Of a stretch of 64,000 nucleotides of DNA, positions 23,274 to 35,380 are shown in pieces. Source of the stretch: Monilinia fructicola (taxonomy: Eukaryota > Ascomycota > Leotiomycetes > Helotiales > Sclerotiniaceae); the NCBI GenBank assembly GCA_008692225.1, contig VICG01000008.1, forward strand, positions 62,001-126,000, in the 5' to 3' direction. Under the pieces are notes generated by a model. The model searched no databases. It saw only the letters and a program-made list of their open reading frames with translations, and was not told the DNA's origin. The first letter of the stretch is position 1, and each line of letters starts with the position of its first letter. A program made the translations under genes and the position numbers.

Positions 23274-25250
23274 TCAACTAGGACTTGGCATAGGACTAAC
23301 TGTATCCAATGGAGCTTTATGTAATGCAGGTTGAGCATGAGTTCCCATCAAACCCTTGGCCTTTCTATCAATTGCGGTTCTGACCCATTCTGCAACCTCT
23401 GAATCTTCAGATCCGGTTAAAATACCATTCTTCTTATCCTTTGATTCATCCTCGAGACTTAAGCCAGACATTTCAACATTGTCTTCATCTTCATTCTCTT
23501 CGGAAATCGTAGATGGTTTTGAAAGTTCAGCCAACCAAGGGTGTTGAAGTAAATCGGCATATGTAGGTCGCATATTTGGAATCTTATTGAGACATCCACG
23601 AACGAAATTGCGAGCAACTGGGGAGAAACCTTCTGCTGGAAGATCGGGTGGTTCGCCATCGACAATTGCCTAATCCGAGTTAATTCAAGACCTTGAGATG
23701 AGAGTTGGAACCTTCAAAACTTACACTCAGTTGGGAGAAGATATTGTTATATGTCTCCGGAGGGTATGGATATCTTCCCATTGCACACTCAATAACACTT
23801 AATCCCAAGGACCAAATATCACTTTGTACACTGTAAGTTCCACCACCAGGATTGGCCCCAGCTTGAGATATTCCTCCACCAGAAATTCTCTCTGGTGCCA
23901 TGTATGATTGACATCCAATATTTGTTTTTGCAATACTAGCAACGAGATTTTCCTGACACTCCGAAATCACAAATCTTGACCTGACCATTAGTATTTACCA
24001 GAATATTTGTGGGTTTGACATCTCGATGAATGATGTTATGTTCATCTTTGAGAGTCTTTAAACCTTGAGTTGTGGCGTATGTAATTTTCCTCAAGACATT
24101 TTCCGGAATACCATCACCATAGATTTTATCAATCGATCCACCGTCCATGAATTCTATACAGATATAAACAGCACCTTCTTGGAAAAATGCACCATAAAAG
24201 TCGATAATATAAGGGCTTAGACATCTATGAAGAATATCTAATTCCATAATAATGGCTGCGAATTTTGCTTCATCAAGTTCTAGACGAAGTTCCTTCATAG
24301 CCATTACTACATTGGTTGTATCTCCTGTAGGTTTGACTTCGGCATCATCGGCATCCATGGACGAAGATGATTTATTTCCTGCGAGACCCAAGCCTGGTTT
24401 GCGCATTCGTGGTCTTGCATGTCGAACCTTATAAACGGTACCGTAATTGCCTTTACCTAATTCTTCCAGCGTATCAACCTCATCCAAGGATATATTGAAA
24501 TTGGTTCCATTTGCGAAATCGATACCATTTCCATGAATAACTGCTTTTCCTGCAAACTTCAATGTCCCATTCTTAGTATCAACATATTTTGAAAATTGGT
24601 TGAACATAGAACCTCCATTTGACATATTTGGTGCACCATTTGTTTCCGAACCCGATGTCGATGGGGCTGGAGCAGGTGGCAGATCTAATTTCATTCCTCT
24701 TCTTGCACTTAACCCACCACCCATTTTCATTTTCGGAACAGCCGGAGCAGAAACAAAGTTTTGTGGTGGAGGTCGCATATTTGGTGGTAGATGTAATCCT
24801 CCAGGTAAACCATCTACAACAGGTGAACCAGGCATGCCAGGTGTTGAAACCGTCGAAGGTACTTGTGGTCTTGGAGTCGTAGGTGTACCTTGTCTCGATG
24901 CATGAAATGCTTTCATTTTTTCCGCCATGGAAGTAGGTAAGCCACCACCTGGTTGCCTTCCTGCTGGTGATGATCTAGTACCTGGTATTGATGGACCAGG
25001 TCTTGGTCTTCTGGCATTTGCCAACATACCGAGAGGTGTTGAAGATGCTGTCATCGTGGCTATTGTTTCGGAAATCTGATGCGGCTCGAAGAGATGGTAA
25101 TGAAGGAGGTTTCGTGGAAGTAGGAGATTTGGGAGCTTCATTTATTTGATCATTTGCAAGTGATTCGGTCGAAAGAGACGTATCTTTAGTAGCGAAATCT
25201 ATTGAATCGCCTGGAGGACCCATCGAATCTAATTGAGGATTATCTGCCAT
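23274..25250 (-). CDS. PBS2: MAP kinase kinase of the HOG osmostress pathway (PBS2/OS-5 type), two frame breaks
   Basis: Dual-specificity kinase that activates the Hog1/OS-2 MAPK; in fungi it controls osmotic stress and dicarboximide/phenylpyrrole response. ATG at 25250 ([11 protein letters not shown]). A Pro/Gly/Ser-rich N-terminal half of about 250 residues is followed by the kinase domain: [10 protein letters not shown] loop (about residue 255), AMKEL Lys, HRDVKPTN catalytic loop, DFGVSG, the phospho-site region [36 protein letters not shown]. Intron 23724-23670 (GTAAGT..GATTAG) joins FSQLS to [11 protein letters not shown]. The activation-loop sequence and N-terminus point to PBS2 rather than MEK1/MKK1 types. 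Frame breaks: one extra base at about 25070 (ASDF to [10 protein letters not shown]) and one extra A at 23948-23951, between DFG and the activation loop. Removing both yields 639 residues. A kinase this conserved is unlikely to be dead, so I favour sequence error. Confidence 0.9.
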
Positions 25251-25925
25251 GATGTGAAGTGGAATTATGTTCGCATGAGAGAAATTGGGATGGGTGGCGG
25301 GGTACAAGTTGTCGTTCTACGATAAAAAGAATTAGTAGAATGAAATGACTGATAACAATCTTGGACAAAGTACGAAATATGAAGATACTTGAAGAACCTG
25401 GGAATGAAGAGTTTGAATTAGTGAATTTTACCTTGATACTGAATTGAAAACTTCAAATGCCGAAGAATTTTCGCCGACCTCAACGATTATTGTTATGAAG
25501 ACGGGAGAGACAAGACTGCCGACTTGAATTGATCTTTGCAAATGTATTAACCGGAGAAGAATAGCTTGGTCTAGATCAGATACTAGAAGACTAGAAGACA
25601 ATAGACTTGGACCGAAAAGCTTTTGAGGTTTCCTTGAGACTAATTGCTTCGTTTTAACTCGCTTTGGTTTTTAGTTCCGAGTCCTTAGTCCTTAGTTCTT
25701 AGATTTTGGTATTGGATTAAGTTGAGAAGGTTGATTGAACCGCATGTACGCTGTCTTTGAAATGATTCGAGTTTTTTCTATTGAGGGGGGGAGAGGGGGG
25801 ATGAGAAGGATGAGAACGGTTTCGAGGCAATTCGAGACGACAGGAAATGAAAGCTATTGAAGCTATTTTTTGTTGGATTGATTTTTTTGATGCTCAGTAA
25901 TCGAAGCTTAGATGCGATTGTACTT

Positions 25926-26024
25926 TTTCGTCTTGTTTTCGTCTTGTTCGTCTTGTTCGTCTTGTTCGTCTTGTTCGTTCGTCTTGTTCGTCTTGTTCGT
26001 CTTGTTCGTCTTGTTTCGTCTTGT
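25926..26024. repeat. 9-bp minisatellite (GTCTTGTTC)n
   Basis: About 10-11 copies of GTCTTGTTC with one short and one lengthened unit, about 680-770 bp upstream of the PBS2 ATG. Confidence 0.9.
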
Positions 26025-26528
26025 CCTTCTTCTTTTCCTTCTTCTTCTCCTCTTTACGCTTCTCTCAAGTTTTTCCCAAGCCTTTCCAAACCTTCGCAAA
26101 CCTTTGGGATTGTTGATTTGATCAAGTTCGTAGTATTTATAATATCATAAAAGATGAATTGAAACTTGAGAAGTATTGTATGTTTAACGTAAAGGTGTGT
26201 ATGAGAGAGGTAGAGGAGGTATGGATGAGTACGGGTATCGGTATCGGTAATAAGGTAGCAAGGAAAGGACGGAGGTTAATAATAAGCATGAATTAATAGA
26301 ATTTAGATTATTTAGGTTATTTAGGTTATTGATAAGAGGAGAGGAAGGAAGAGGAGGTAGTAAGTGAGTGGGTACAAGAGACAAGAGATGAAGTATGAAT
26401 GAGAGAAAGAAAGAATAAGTAAATAAATAAATTAATTGATTGATTGTCGCGCAAAAATATCTTGGTTGAATTGATATTTTGACATTGAAACTGAAATTGG
26501 AATTGATGATGATGCAGGTGAATGATGA

Positions 26529-26529
<1 letters not shown>

Positions 26530-26573
<44 letters not shown>
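26530..26573. repeat. (GAT)n trinucleotide tract
   Basis: About 14 to 15 uninterrupted GAT units; not inside a supported gene. Confidence 0.95.
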
Positions 26574-27580
26574 TTATGAGAGAGTAGGTATCGTGTATTG
26601 TTCCTGAATGAAAAACAATAATTACGCTATTCATTGGATGTAATTTTCCTTTCCGTTGCCTATTTAGGAACTGGCAACGTGAGAGATTGATAGAAAATAA
26701 GGCAAAGTAAACGAAATAATTAATAATTACTATCTTTAGACGTTGTTTAATGTTAAATAAAACTTTTAGAGTTTCTTAATTCTTCATTATCTAATGATAT
26801 TCTTAATATAAATAGTTATATTTTTCTTCGTTAAATACTAATAATTTATATAAATAGATAATATTCTCTACTCTTATAATAATTAAAGCTTTTATTTTTA
26901 TATTTATTCTATAATAAGATTATAAATTAATTAAAAGAAAGTTAGAACTTATTTATTTATTATTATTAAATAATAAATTAACTATATATATATATATAAT
27001 ATATCTAATATTTCTACTAGTTTATAATTATAATAATTATTATTATTATTATTACTATTAGTATTAATATAATATCTATTAAATTATAATAAAAGAAAGA
27101 TATAATATTAAGATTAAAGAAAGATTAAGTTTATAAATTATAATGACCTTATAATTAAGGTTTACTAGTAAATTGTGATTTTATAAGAGGGGCTGTTTTA
27201 TATTTTCCATTATTACTCTATAAAGGAAAACGAGGAGAGGGAATATAATAATAGAGGGGTGAAATGTAAAAGTGGAAAATAGTAATTAACCACTTTAGAA
27301 GAAGTTATTCCCTTATAAAGTAGAGTAAAGAAGAATATCGTGACTCTACAAATTCACATTCTGAATAATTATTCCCTTTTCTTATTGAATTACAATAACG
27401 AAGTGGACATTTGATTGGATGATATATATCCATATTTCATTCTCCATCCGTCATTATCTTTTTTTTCTGCCTTTCTTCTTCCTCCTTCATTCTTCTCCAT
27501 CTTTCATCTTCACTACATACAACCTATAGTAACCTTATACCCAGATAGGTATTATTGTTATTATCTATCCACTTTCCCAC

Positions 27581-27751
27581 TCCATCCATCCATCCATCCA
27601 TCCATCCATCCATCCATCCATCCATCCATCCATCCATCCATCCATCCATCCATCCATCCATCCATCCATCCATCCATCCATCATTCATCCATCCATCCAT
27701 TCATCTATCCATCCATCCATCCATCCATCCATTCATCCATCCATCCATCTC
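27581..27751. repeat. (CATC)n tetranucleotide array
   Basis: About 170 bp of CCAT/CATC units with a few ATTC variants. Twelve-base periodicity makes Ile-His-Pro-Ser peptides in two frames; not coding. Confidence 0.95.
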
Positions 27752-28263
27752 ATCTCATCTCCTCTCCTCTCCTCTCCATTTTCATCTACCGTACCAGACT
27801 TATGATTCCATCTCCCAAATCTTAAACTGGGGCATGTTCTTTAAGTGTCAAGCCACATACGCACATACCAAAAGGGACCACCCACCTCTTCTGTACTAAG
27901 ACTATCCACGGGTGTGTAAACGAGTCAAAAACATGGATCCGATTATTCTCAAGAGGATCAATTGACCTATGAGTATCAGAGTTTCATAGTTTCATCATGC
28001 CATGAGTGGGAAAAGGAAAAAGGATCAACTGAATTGTACAGATATGACTCTATACGTATGAACGGTTGGTCTCTGAGCTGTTGATATGTTGATCAATGAT
28101 GAGATGGATATGTTTGTACAAGTATCTGTTTTCTGGTTTGCTATCTACTGATCTTTCTTATATGTCTTCTTGATTTGGGGATTGAGCATTGTGATGACGT
28201 ATTTGGGATGATGAAGGTATTTTGATATGCAGGTGGCCGGGGACTTTATTACATGTTATACAG

Positions 28264-28516
28264 TACTTGGTGTTGTTTTGGATCTATGCCGGGGTAAAGC
28301 TTTGTAAAATAGTATATCTTTCAAATTCTTTTGTATATATTATAAAACTTCGATTTTTAAGAATTTAAATATAGTAAACGCTTTTTTTAATTTAATAATG
28401 CTATAAAATATTATTTATAATTTTTAATAGATTTATTGATTTATTATAATTTGTTGAAATAAATTTCGTTTTTAATTAATTTTTATTCCAGTATAGACCT
28501 AAAACAACACCAAGTA
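28264..28516. mobile_element. Short MITE, family 2, copy 1
   Basis: A 253-bp A+T-rich element with about 35-bp inverted ends: left TACTTGGTGTTGTTTTGGAT, right the inverse, ending CTAAAACAACACCAAGTA. TA lies at both outer edges. No ORF. It shares ends and interior (TTATTCCAGTATAGACC versus TTTACTCCGGTATAGATC) with the copy at 34952. Confidence 0.8.
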
Positions 28517-31500
28517 TAATACCGTATAAAAATAAAAATAAATACCTCTGGATGACGAATACCGGTAAATATCTTTGTACAATAAATATCGGTGAATTTC
28601 CAATCATAGATATGGATTATAGATACCTAGCTACGTTTGAATGCCGAAGTTCTAAATATCTTCAACTACTCGAGTATCTTCAAATGATAAGTAAGAGTAA
28701 GTATCGATAGACAACTTTGAATCCCGAGGTTATAAGGTTCTTCAAATACTGCACAGAGTACCTTCAAATAATGAACACCCGTAAGCTGGAAACCCGATAT
28801 CATCTTGAAATGATGAAAACCATTAGTAATCATCTACCTAGCTAGGTAGGTAGGTAGGTATCTAGACTCGAGCACCAGTACGGAGTAGATTATATATCAA
28901 CCTCCTCTGTTCTTAAACCCATCAACATCATCCACCGAATTTGCCATCATGATTTTCCAAAATCCTCATGTGTGTTGAATTCTTCTGGTAGACTAGAACT
29001 ACTCAATATGTCGATACCAAACAAAACAACCACAAACCTTTCAAAGCCACTTCCATCTACTCAGACTAACTGCACCACTCCATCTCCATCCCGCCCGTTC
29101 TACAGTAGTTCTATTCTATGGTCTATAGCAGAATTACAAACAAGATTCGCCTACCGACTGTGCCTCTTGACCTCTGATCATCTATCTCAAGGGTTACTTC
29201 CTACCCAATCAATCAATTTCAAAAGCCAAATCGCCCCAATAATCTCAGAACTAGCCCTCGAGACTTGACTCTGTAAATTCAGCTAACCTCTGCGGAAACC
29301 GGCGAGGGTTCCGGGAGGGTTGATGTTGGGAGGATATATATCATATACAGCAGAACTCAGCCCACGGTAGGACTACGTCTGAGTGAGCTGGATGGAGGGA
29401 GGAGGGCAGGTAGGTAGGTGCAGCCGAATTCAGGGATAAACTTGTTATCTACTGATTATTAGTATCGGTCTGTCGAATGGATTGATGGATGGATGCTACG
29501 AGATGTAAGATGCGAGGTTGAGACGTGGAGTTTGTCACTTATCACATGTGGAGTGGTGTTGTTTAGAGTATGTTGATATCATTTATATCTCAATGGTAGG
29601 TGGGTAGGTTAGCTACCGATATATATATACATACCTAGGTATATATATATATCTATACATATATATGTATATAAGTATTCATTCCACTCCACTGTTCCTC
29701 AAACCAAAATGATACTGTCATATCCAATATCTATTACTTACTAGATAATTACATCCATGGATGTCTCCATTCTATACCCAAACCACAAATCATAACTCAC
29801 ACTGGGCACCTCCAATTTCCATCCATTCATCCATGTATCTCATCCCTCCCTTTCCTCCAACCACCCCACCCGCATCCAAACAATAAACCCCATCAACACC
29901 AAGATCTATAAACGCCAAACCCCATCCCCAAAACCCATCCGCAAGCCAACACCATCCCAACATCAATCAGATCCTATCATATCATACCGTATCATTCATC
30001 CCCACTTCATCATGCAAGTAAACGTCACCGATGTGCTGCCGTACATACGGAGTAGAATCTACTGTAGATGGGCTGGAAGGTTATTAAGATGATGATTACT
30101 ATACAGTACGGCAGAAACAAGGAAGGGCCAAGGAAATATGGGGAATGGATATTTGAGTTTTTATACAGTGCTCCGTACAGAGAGAGCAGTATGATTTGGG
30201 GTTGGAAGAGGAACATCTTTGTCATTTTGTGGCTGGGTTGTGGCTGTGATTGTGGCAGAGGATTGTGGCAGAGGATTGTGGCAGAGGATTGTGGCTGCTG
30301 GCTTAGGTCAGGTGAGTCTGGATGGATTGGAGTGGATTGGATTTGGGATGGAGTTGGGATTGGTGGTGACGGATGGATAAAGTTAAAGATGTAGATGAAT
30401 TGAGAGGTATAAGTATAAATGTACTAGGGAGGTATACGGAGTACGGAGTAGGTGTAGGTGTAGGTGCAGGTATACGTAGTCAGTTAGGTAGGTGCAGAAG
30501 GTTCGGATCTCATCTAATATCTAGAAGAATTAAGATAGTTCTATCATATGAAGCAGATGGTACAGATTGAGGCTGAGGTTACTTGAATATAGTTCAATGC
30601 GAGAGGCCAAGTATACTAGGTGCAGTAGTTAGTATACAGAGGAAACGAGGACCTCGGGAGGAGGAAGAAGAACAAGAACAAGACCAAGAAGAAGAAGAAC
30701 AAGAACAAGACCGAGAACATCTAACTAACATCTAGGTTAACATCTCGGATTGCTATCATTCAAACTTTATTACTCGAGTACATACGAAAAGAACAGGTAA
30801 CGAGAAGTATTTTCTTTCCGTTACTTCAGCCCCCCGTGGACCTACCAATTCCTCTTCTGCACATGACGCATTTGATACTGGTTGATATATCAAGATGATC
30901 TTCAGCTCAAGAGTTCCAGGTTAAGATAATGATGACCTATTGGGATATAAAGTTACCTACAAGAAATTATCAAAGACGATAATGAGGATCTTCGGATGTA
31001 GCATCGAGATGTATTATCGTCTTGGCTTGAAGTCTGTTGTTGAAATGGAGGTTTGGATTAGGTAGCTTGTATTACGGGTGATGTATTTAGAGAGGCTTTG
31101 AAGTTTGCAGGTGTTTGTGGATGGTGAGAGGGAGGTGAGGTGGAAAGGTATATATATATATATATACTCTACGGAGTATGTATACTTCTGCTCGTTTGTA
31201 TAGAGTAGAGTATATGAGAGCTGATTCGAATTCAGAATTATTGTTTTGATAATTATTGACTTGGATCGATTATTAATCCAATTCTTGACTTATATACGAA
31301 TACTTCTTTACCTACCTAGGGAGTTTATTACTATTATTATTATTATTACTATTACTTTATTAGTCTATTTATAAACATTTTATAAAATTTATAGTATTCT
31401 TTTATACTTTTAATAAATTTCTTTATTATTAATATATTATTAGAATAATAATTAAGTATCTATGCTATATATATATATATATATATTATCTTATAAATCT

Positions 31501-32750
31501 TTAAGAATACATCTAAAAGCATTTATAAATACCTCCTATTATATTATCATTACCCTTATTCTATAATACCAATACTCATCTACGATATCGATACCTCAAT
31601 ATCAAATGTAGGCCTAGGTCTTTATAATCCTCCAGCTTATACAACGGCTATAGTACAGACAACTATAGTCAAACCTTGGAACTACTCTCTAGCTTTAAAC
31701 ATAGCTAGCGTATAATATCGAAGAAATCATCGTCAGCACATCATCGTCATTTCATCGACGTTATCGAATATATACGTATATACGTATATACGTATATACT
31801 TATATACATATACGTACATACCTACTTGTACATATCCATGGATGTACTTGTAACTTACATACATGCATGCACCTTCACATATTCACATCCATATCCATAT
31901 CCATATCCATATCCCTTGACTTGAGACTTGAATAAAGTTGAAGACTTCATATTCAAGTGGCTGAGGAGTGAGAACGGATCAAATTTCATCAATTAATCAA
32001 TACTCACTCGTACAGTAACCTGGTAATTAATAAGAAGCAAGTCACATCCCTCTCCACTCACAGCGCGATCCTCATACAGACTACAGACTGCAGTAGCCTT
32101 ATCTTAATCAATTTTCAGGTCCCAAAGACTAAAATAAGATTTCCACGAGGCTCATTTGAACCACTGGCTGTATCTTGTTGCCTCTTGTTGCCTCTTGTTG
32201 CATCTTGTTCCATTTGGTTGCATTTGCCCAGGCGATTGCATTGCATTGGATTTGATTGCATTGCATCCTCTCCATCCGTACAAGTCAATCTTGCCCAGTC
32301 TTTTGAAAATTACACAGCCGGCATCACCGGTCAATATTTCCTTGTTCCGGTAGCTTGCGTGCTTAGGTCGTAAGTAGGGTTACTTTGGATTTCATCATCC
32401 TTGAATCAATCAACCAACAAAAGAAAGCCGGTCCGGCACCATTCAACAATTATATTTCATCACTCCTTCTATCAAATCCTGTTCAAAGTCTGACTACCCA
32501 GTACTCAATTCAAACAATATAAAGATACCAAGATACCAAGATACCAAGATACCTCCTACCTAACTACCTACCTACCTACCTACCTACCTACCTACCTACA
32601 AGACTGTTCAAGTCCTCAATTGTCAAAGAGGTCAAAAGCACCTCGAATATTCATAACTAGGTAATTCGACCTAGACCCTTCGAATATATCAATCAAATTC
32701 CATCGCAGAATTTTGGTTGATATATTCAATCCCATCCAAATAAGATCATC
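28517..32750. other. Long gene-poor region with TACGGAGTA motifs
   Basis: No supported gene. An 86-codon ORF starting with ATG at 29008 has no recognisable domain and is left uncalled. The stretch carries five perfect TACGGAGTA nonamers (28879, 30046, 30435, 30442, 31170), several TAGG/CTAC tracts, ATATAT runs, and an A+T-rich patch at 31320-31560. The final 250 bp are the probable leader/promoter of the carrier gene. Confidence 0.55.
32564..32600. repeat. (CTAC)n tract in the probable 5' leader of the carrier gene
   Basis: ACCTACCTACC units, preceded at about 32520-32550 by four AAGATACC units, about 150-230 bp before the ATG at 32751. Confidence 0.85.
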
Positions 32751-34520
32751 ATGGGCTTCTTTACATCGCCAACGTCATTTCGACTTGCAAACCTAGCTTC
32801 TGGTAATAATGTCGGCGCATCTTCGATATCAACTCGATCACTCACGGACGCCGCATTCGGTACGATGGCAAATGATCACTCTTCACATCCTGCCCTCGGT
32901 CACCTAGTCCTTTTGGTTTTCGAAGCTGTAATGGAAGTAGTGTGCGTTAGTTTACCGGGCTATATCGTGGCAAGACAAGGAATGTTCGATGCGGATAAAC
33001 AAAAGTTTGTCGCAAATTTGAACGTGGCTCTCTTCACACCTTGTTTGAGTAGGTCGATTGGGTGATGGATGGATGGATATGGGCTAATGAATTGCATAGT
33101 CTTTACGAAATTGGCATCACAATTGACGGCGGACAAGTTGGTTGAACTCGCAGTCATACCAGTGATCTTTATTGTGCAGACATTGGTCTCATATTTAGTT
33201 TCGATTGGGGTTGGTAAAGCATTCGGGTTTGGCAAAAGACCGGCAAACTTTGTTACTGCGATGGGAGTGAGTTATGTGAACGCTTCGGTGGGATGAAGAT
33301 GCTAATCAATTTCATAGGTATTTGGAAACTCAAACTCTCTGCCTATATCTCTCGTCATTTCTCTGTCGCAAACGCTGAAAGGTTTACATTGGGATAAGAT
33401 ACCGGGAGATAATGATGACGAGGTAGCCGCAAGAGGTATCCTATACCTCCTCATCTTTCAACAGTTAGGACAACTTGTTCGATGGAGTTGGGGATATCAT
33501 GTCTTACTTGCACCACCCGAAACGTACAGGGAGGAAGAAGAAGGAAGATATCGAGATGAACCCGTATTGATTCCTGGATTGGATGGTGAAGAGGATTCGG
33601 ATGATCATGCTGAATCTTCCTCGAGTTCCTCTCAATTCGGTGGCAGAACACCAGTCACTCACGCTCTACACGACCATTCTGATGAAGATGAGCCCGCGAA
33701 GATACCAGGAATCATGGCTACACCTACACATGGAAATCATTTACCAGGTCATAATGATGATATTACTTCATTCCCAAGTATTCGAACACCACCATCAGAG
33801 GAAGAGACAGAAATTCCCGATGGCATTAAAGGTTGGATCCCAAGGGCAAAATTTCACACCAAACGAACTGTCGCAAAAGCATCTCATCATACTTATCATT
33901 CTCTGCCAACTCCAGCTCAAAGATTACTCAGCAGGATTTCAAATTCTACCACAAAATTCTTAAATGGTCTTTGGGAATTCATGAACCCACCTCTCTGGGC
34001 CATGTTACTCGCCGTCATTGTCGCATCTATTCCAAAGCTTCAACATCTCTTCTTCGCTGAAGGCTCATTCATCGCTAATTCGGTTACACGAGCTGTCTCT
34101 CAATCGGGTGGTGTCGCCGTTCCTCTCATCTTAGTCGTCCTTGGTGCAAATCTGGCTCGAAATACCCTTCCACAACATGTCCTAGACGAAAACTCCGAAG
34201 AGAATAAAATTGGCACCAAACTTTTGGTAGCTTCCTTGATCTCCAGAATGTTACTACCAACATTGATCATGGCACCACTACTCGCACTTACGGCAAAATA
34301 TGTCCCAGTTAGCATATTGGATGATCCAATTTTTGTGATTGTTTGTTTCTTGTTAACTGGTGCCCCAAGTGCTTTACAATTGGCTCAAATTTGTCAAATC
34401 AATGGGGTTTATGAGGGAGTTATGAGTAAATTGCTCTTCCAAAGTTATGTTATTTGGATCTTGCCAAGTACATTGATATTGGTTATGTGTGCATTGGAAG
34501 TTGTGGAGTGGGCTGCGTAG
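32751..34520 (+). CDS. PIN-like/auxin-efflux-carrier family membrane transporter
   Basis: Predicted plasma-membrane or ER carrier of the membrane transport protein family (Pfam PF03547), related to yeast ECM3-like proteins; substrate unknown. Three exons: 32751-33048, 33100-33266, 33318-34520. Introns are both 51 nt (GTAGGT..GCATAG and GTGAGT..TCATAG), each with a GCTAAT branch sequence. All phases agree and give 555 residues. Five or so N-terminal helices occur (LGHLVLLVFEAVMEVVCVSL, LAVIPVIFIVQTLVSYLVS, and others), then a long acidic, Ser-rich cytosolic loop (about residues 230-365, EEDSDDHAESSSSSS), then C-terminal helices starting at WAMLLAVIVASIP. QSGGVAVPLILVVLGANLA and LTGAPSALQLAQI are family hallmarks. 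Intact, in contrast to most other genes here. Confidence 0.92.
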
Positions 34521-34951
34521 ATGGATGTAGTTGAAGGATCGGATCGAGTCACAGATCTGGTGTTATATTCGAATTCAAGAAGGTTACGAGTGGAATAACG
34601 AGAATGAAGGTTAATAACCGGACAAAAAAACTGTACTAGATATGCATAGATGGATGAGTTTGGATTTGGACTTGGGACTTGGACCTGGTCAGATTGAAAC
34701 AGTGTATTGATAAGATGGATTAAAGGATGCATCAGCGTGGCGTTTTTGGGAACTGATTGGGTTTCTTTCGATGATGTATTTTCATAGGTTATAGCTGGGT
34801 GGAGAAATTGCTTGGAGGGAGAGGCATTCGAATTGAGAATGTTGAAGTAGGAGGGATGGTAGGGATGGTAAAGATAGTAGAGATAGTGAGAATAGTAGTA
34901 AGATACCTAGGTAGTTAAATAATAAACGGGAAAAAAGAATTTATAATACTT
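34521..34951. other. 3' flank of the carrier gene
   Basis: About 430 bp, no gene; composition becomes A+T-rich toward the MITE at 34952. Confidence 0.6.
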
Positions 34952-35214
34952 TACTTAGTATTATTCTAGGTCTATATCGGGATAAAAATTAATTAAAAAA
35001 CGGGATTTATCTTTAAAAACTATAATGAATTAACGAATCTATTAAAAATTATTAAAAATTATTAATAATATTTTATAATATTATTTAATTAAAAAAACAT
35101 TTAACAAATTTAAACTTTTAAAGGGCGAAATGTTATAATATATAAAAAAGAATTTAAAGGATATACTATTTTATAAATTTTTACTCCGGTATAGATCTAA
35201 AACAATACTAAGTA
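34952..35214. mobile_element. Short MITE, family 2, copy 2
   Basis: 263 bp with inverted ends TACTTAGTATTATTCTAGGT and its inverse ending TAAAACAATACTAAGTA. Relative to copy 1, ends differ by G-to-A and C-to-T changes (CTTGGTG to CTTAGTA), the RIP direction. Confidence 0.8.
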
Positions 35215-35267
35215 GATCCAATAGTAATTAATAAGATTTAAAAAAAAATTAAGAAATAAAAAACAAA

Positions 35268-35380
35268 TACTTAGTATTATTTTAGAAAATACTAATCAGA
35301 GTAAAGATTAACTAAATATAAAAATTTTATCTAATTATTAATAACTATAATAAATTAACGTATCTATTGAAATTTAAAAA
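35268..35380. mobile_element. Truncated family-2 MITE, copy 3, interrupted by a family-1 element
   Basis: Begins TACTTAGTATTATTTTAG like copy 2 and follows its left half (AAGATTAACTAAA..., TAACGTATCTATTGAAA) until the family-1 element starts at 35381. No matching right half was found after 36227. Confidence 0.6.

Larger units (their letters stand above)
25251..28263. other. Gene-free spacer upstream of PBS2 with several microsatellites
   Basis: About 3 kb. 25251-25900 probably holds the PBS2 leader and promoter. Three simple arrays are listed separately. 26680-27200 is an A+T-rich, RIP-like segment. All longer ORFs here arise from repeats. Confidence 0.6.

Noticed and set aside
27415..27899. 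ORFs of 114-136 codons rich in Ile-His-Pro-Ser
   Set aside because: They are translations of the CATC microsatellite.
29008..29268. 86-codon plus-strand ORF (MSIPNKTT...)
   Set aside because: Could be a small gene, but Thr/Ser/Pro-rich composition without a domain and the lack of supporting context leave it unsupported.
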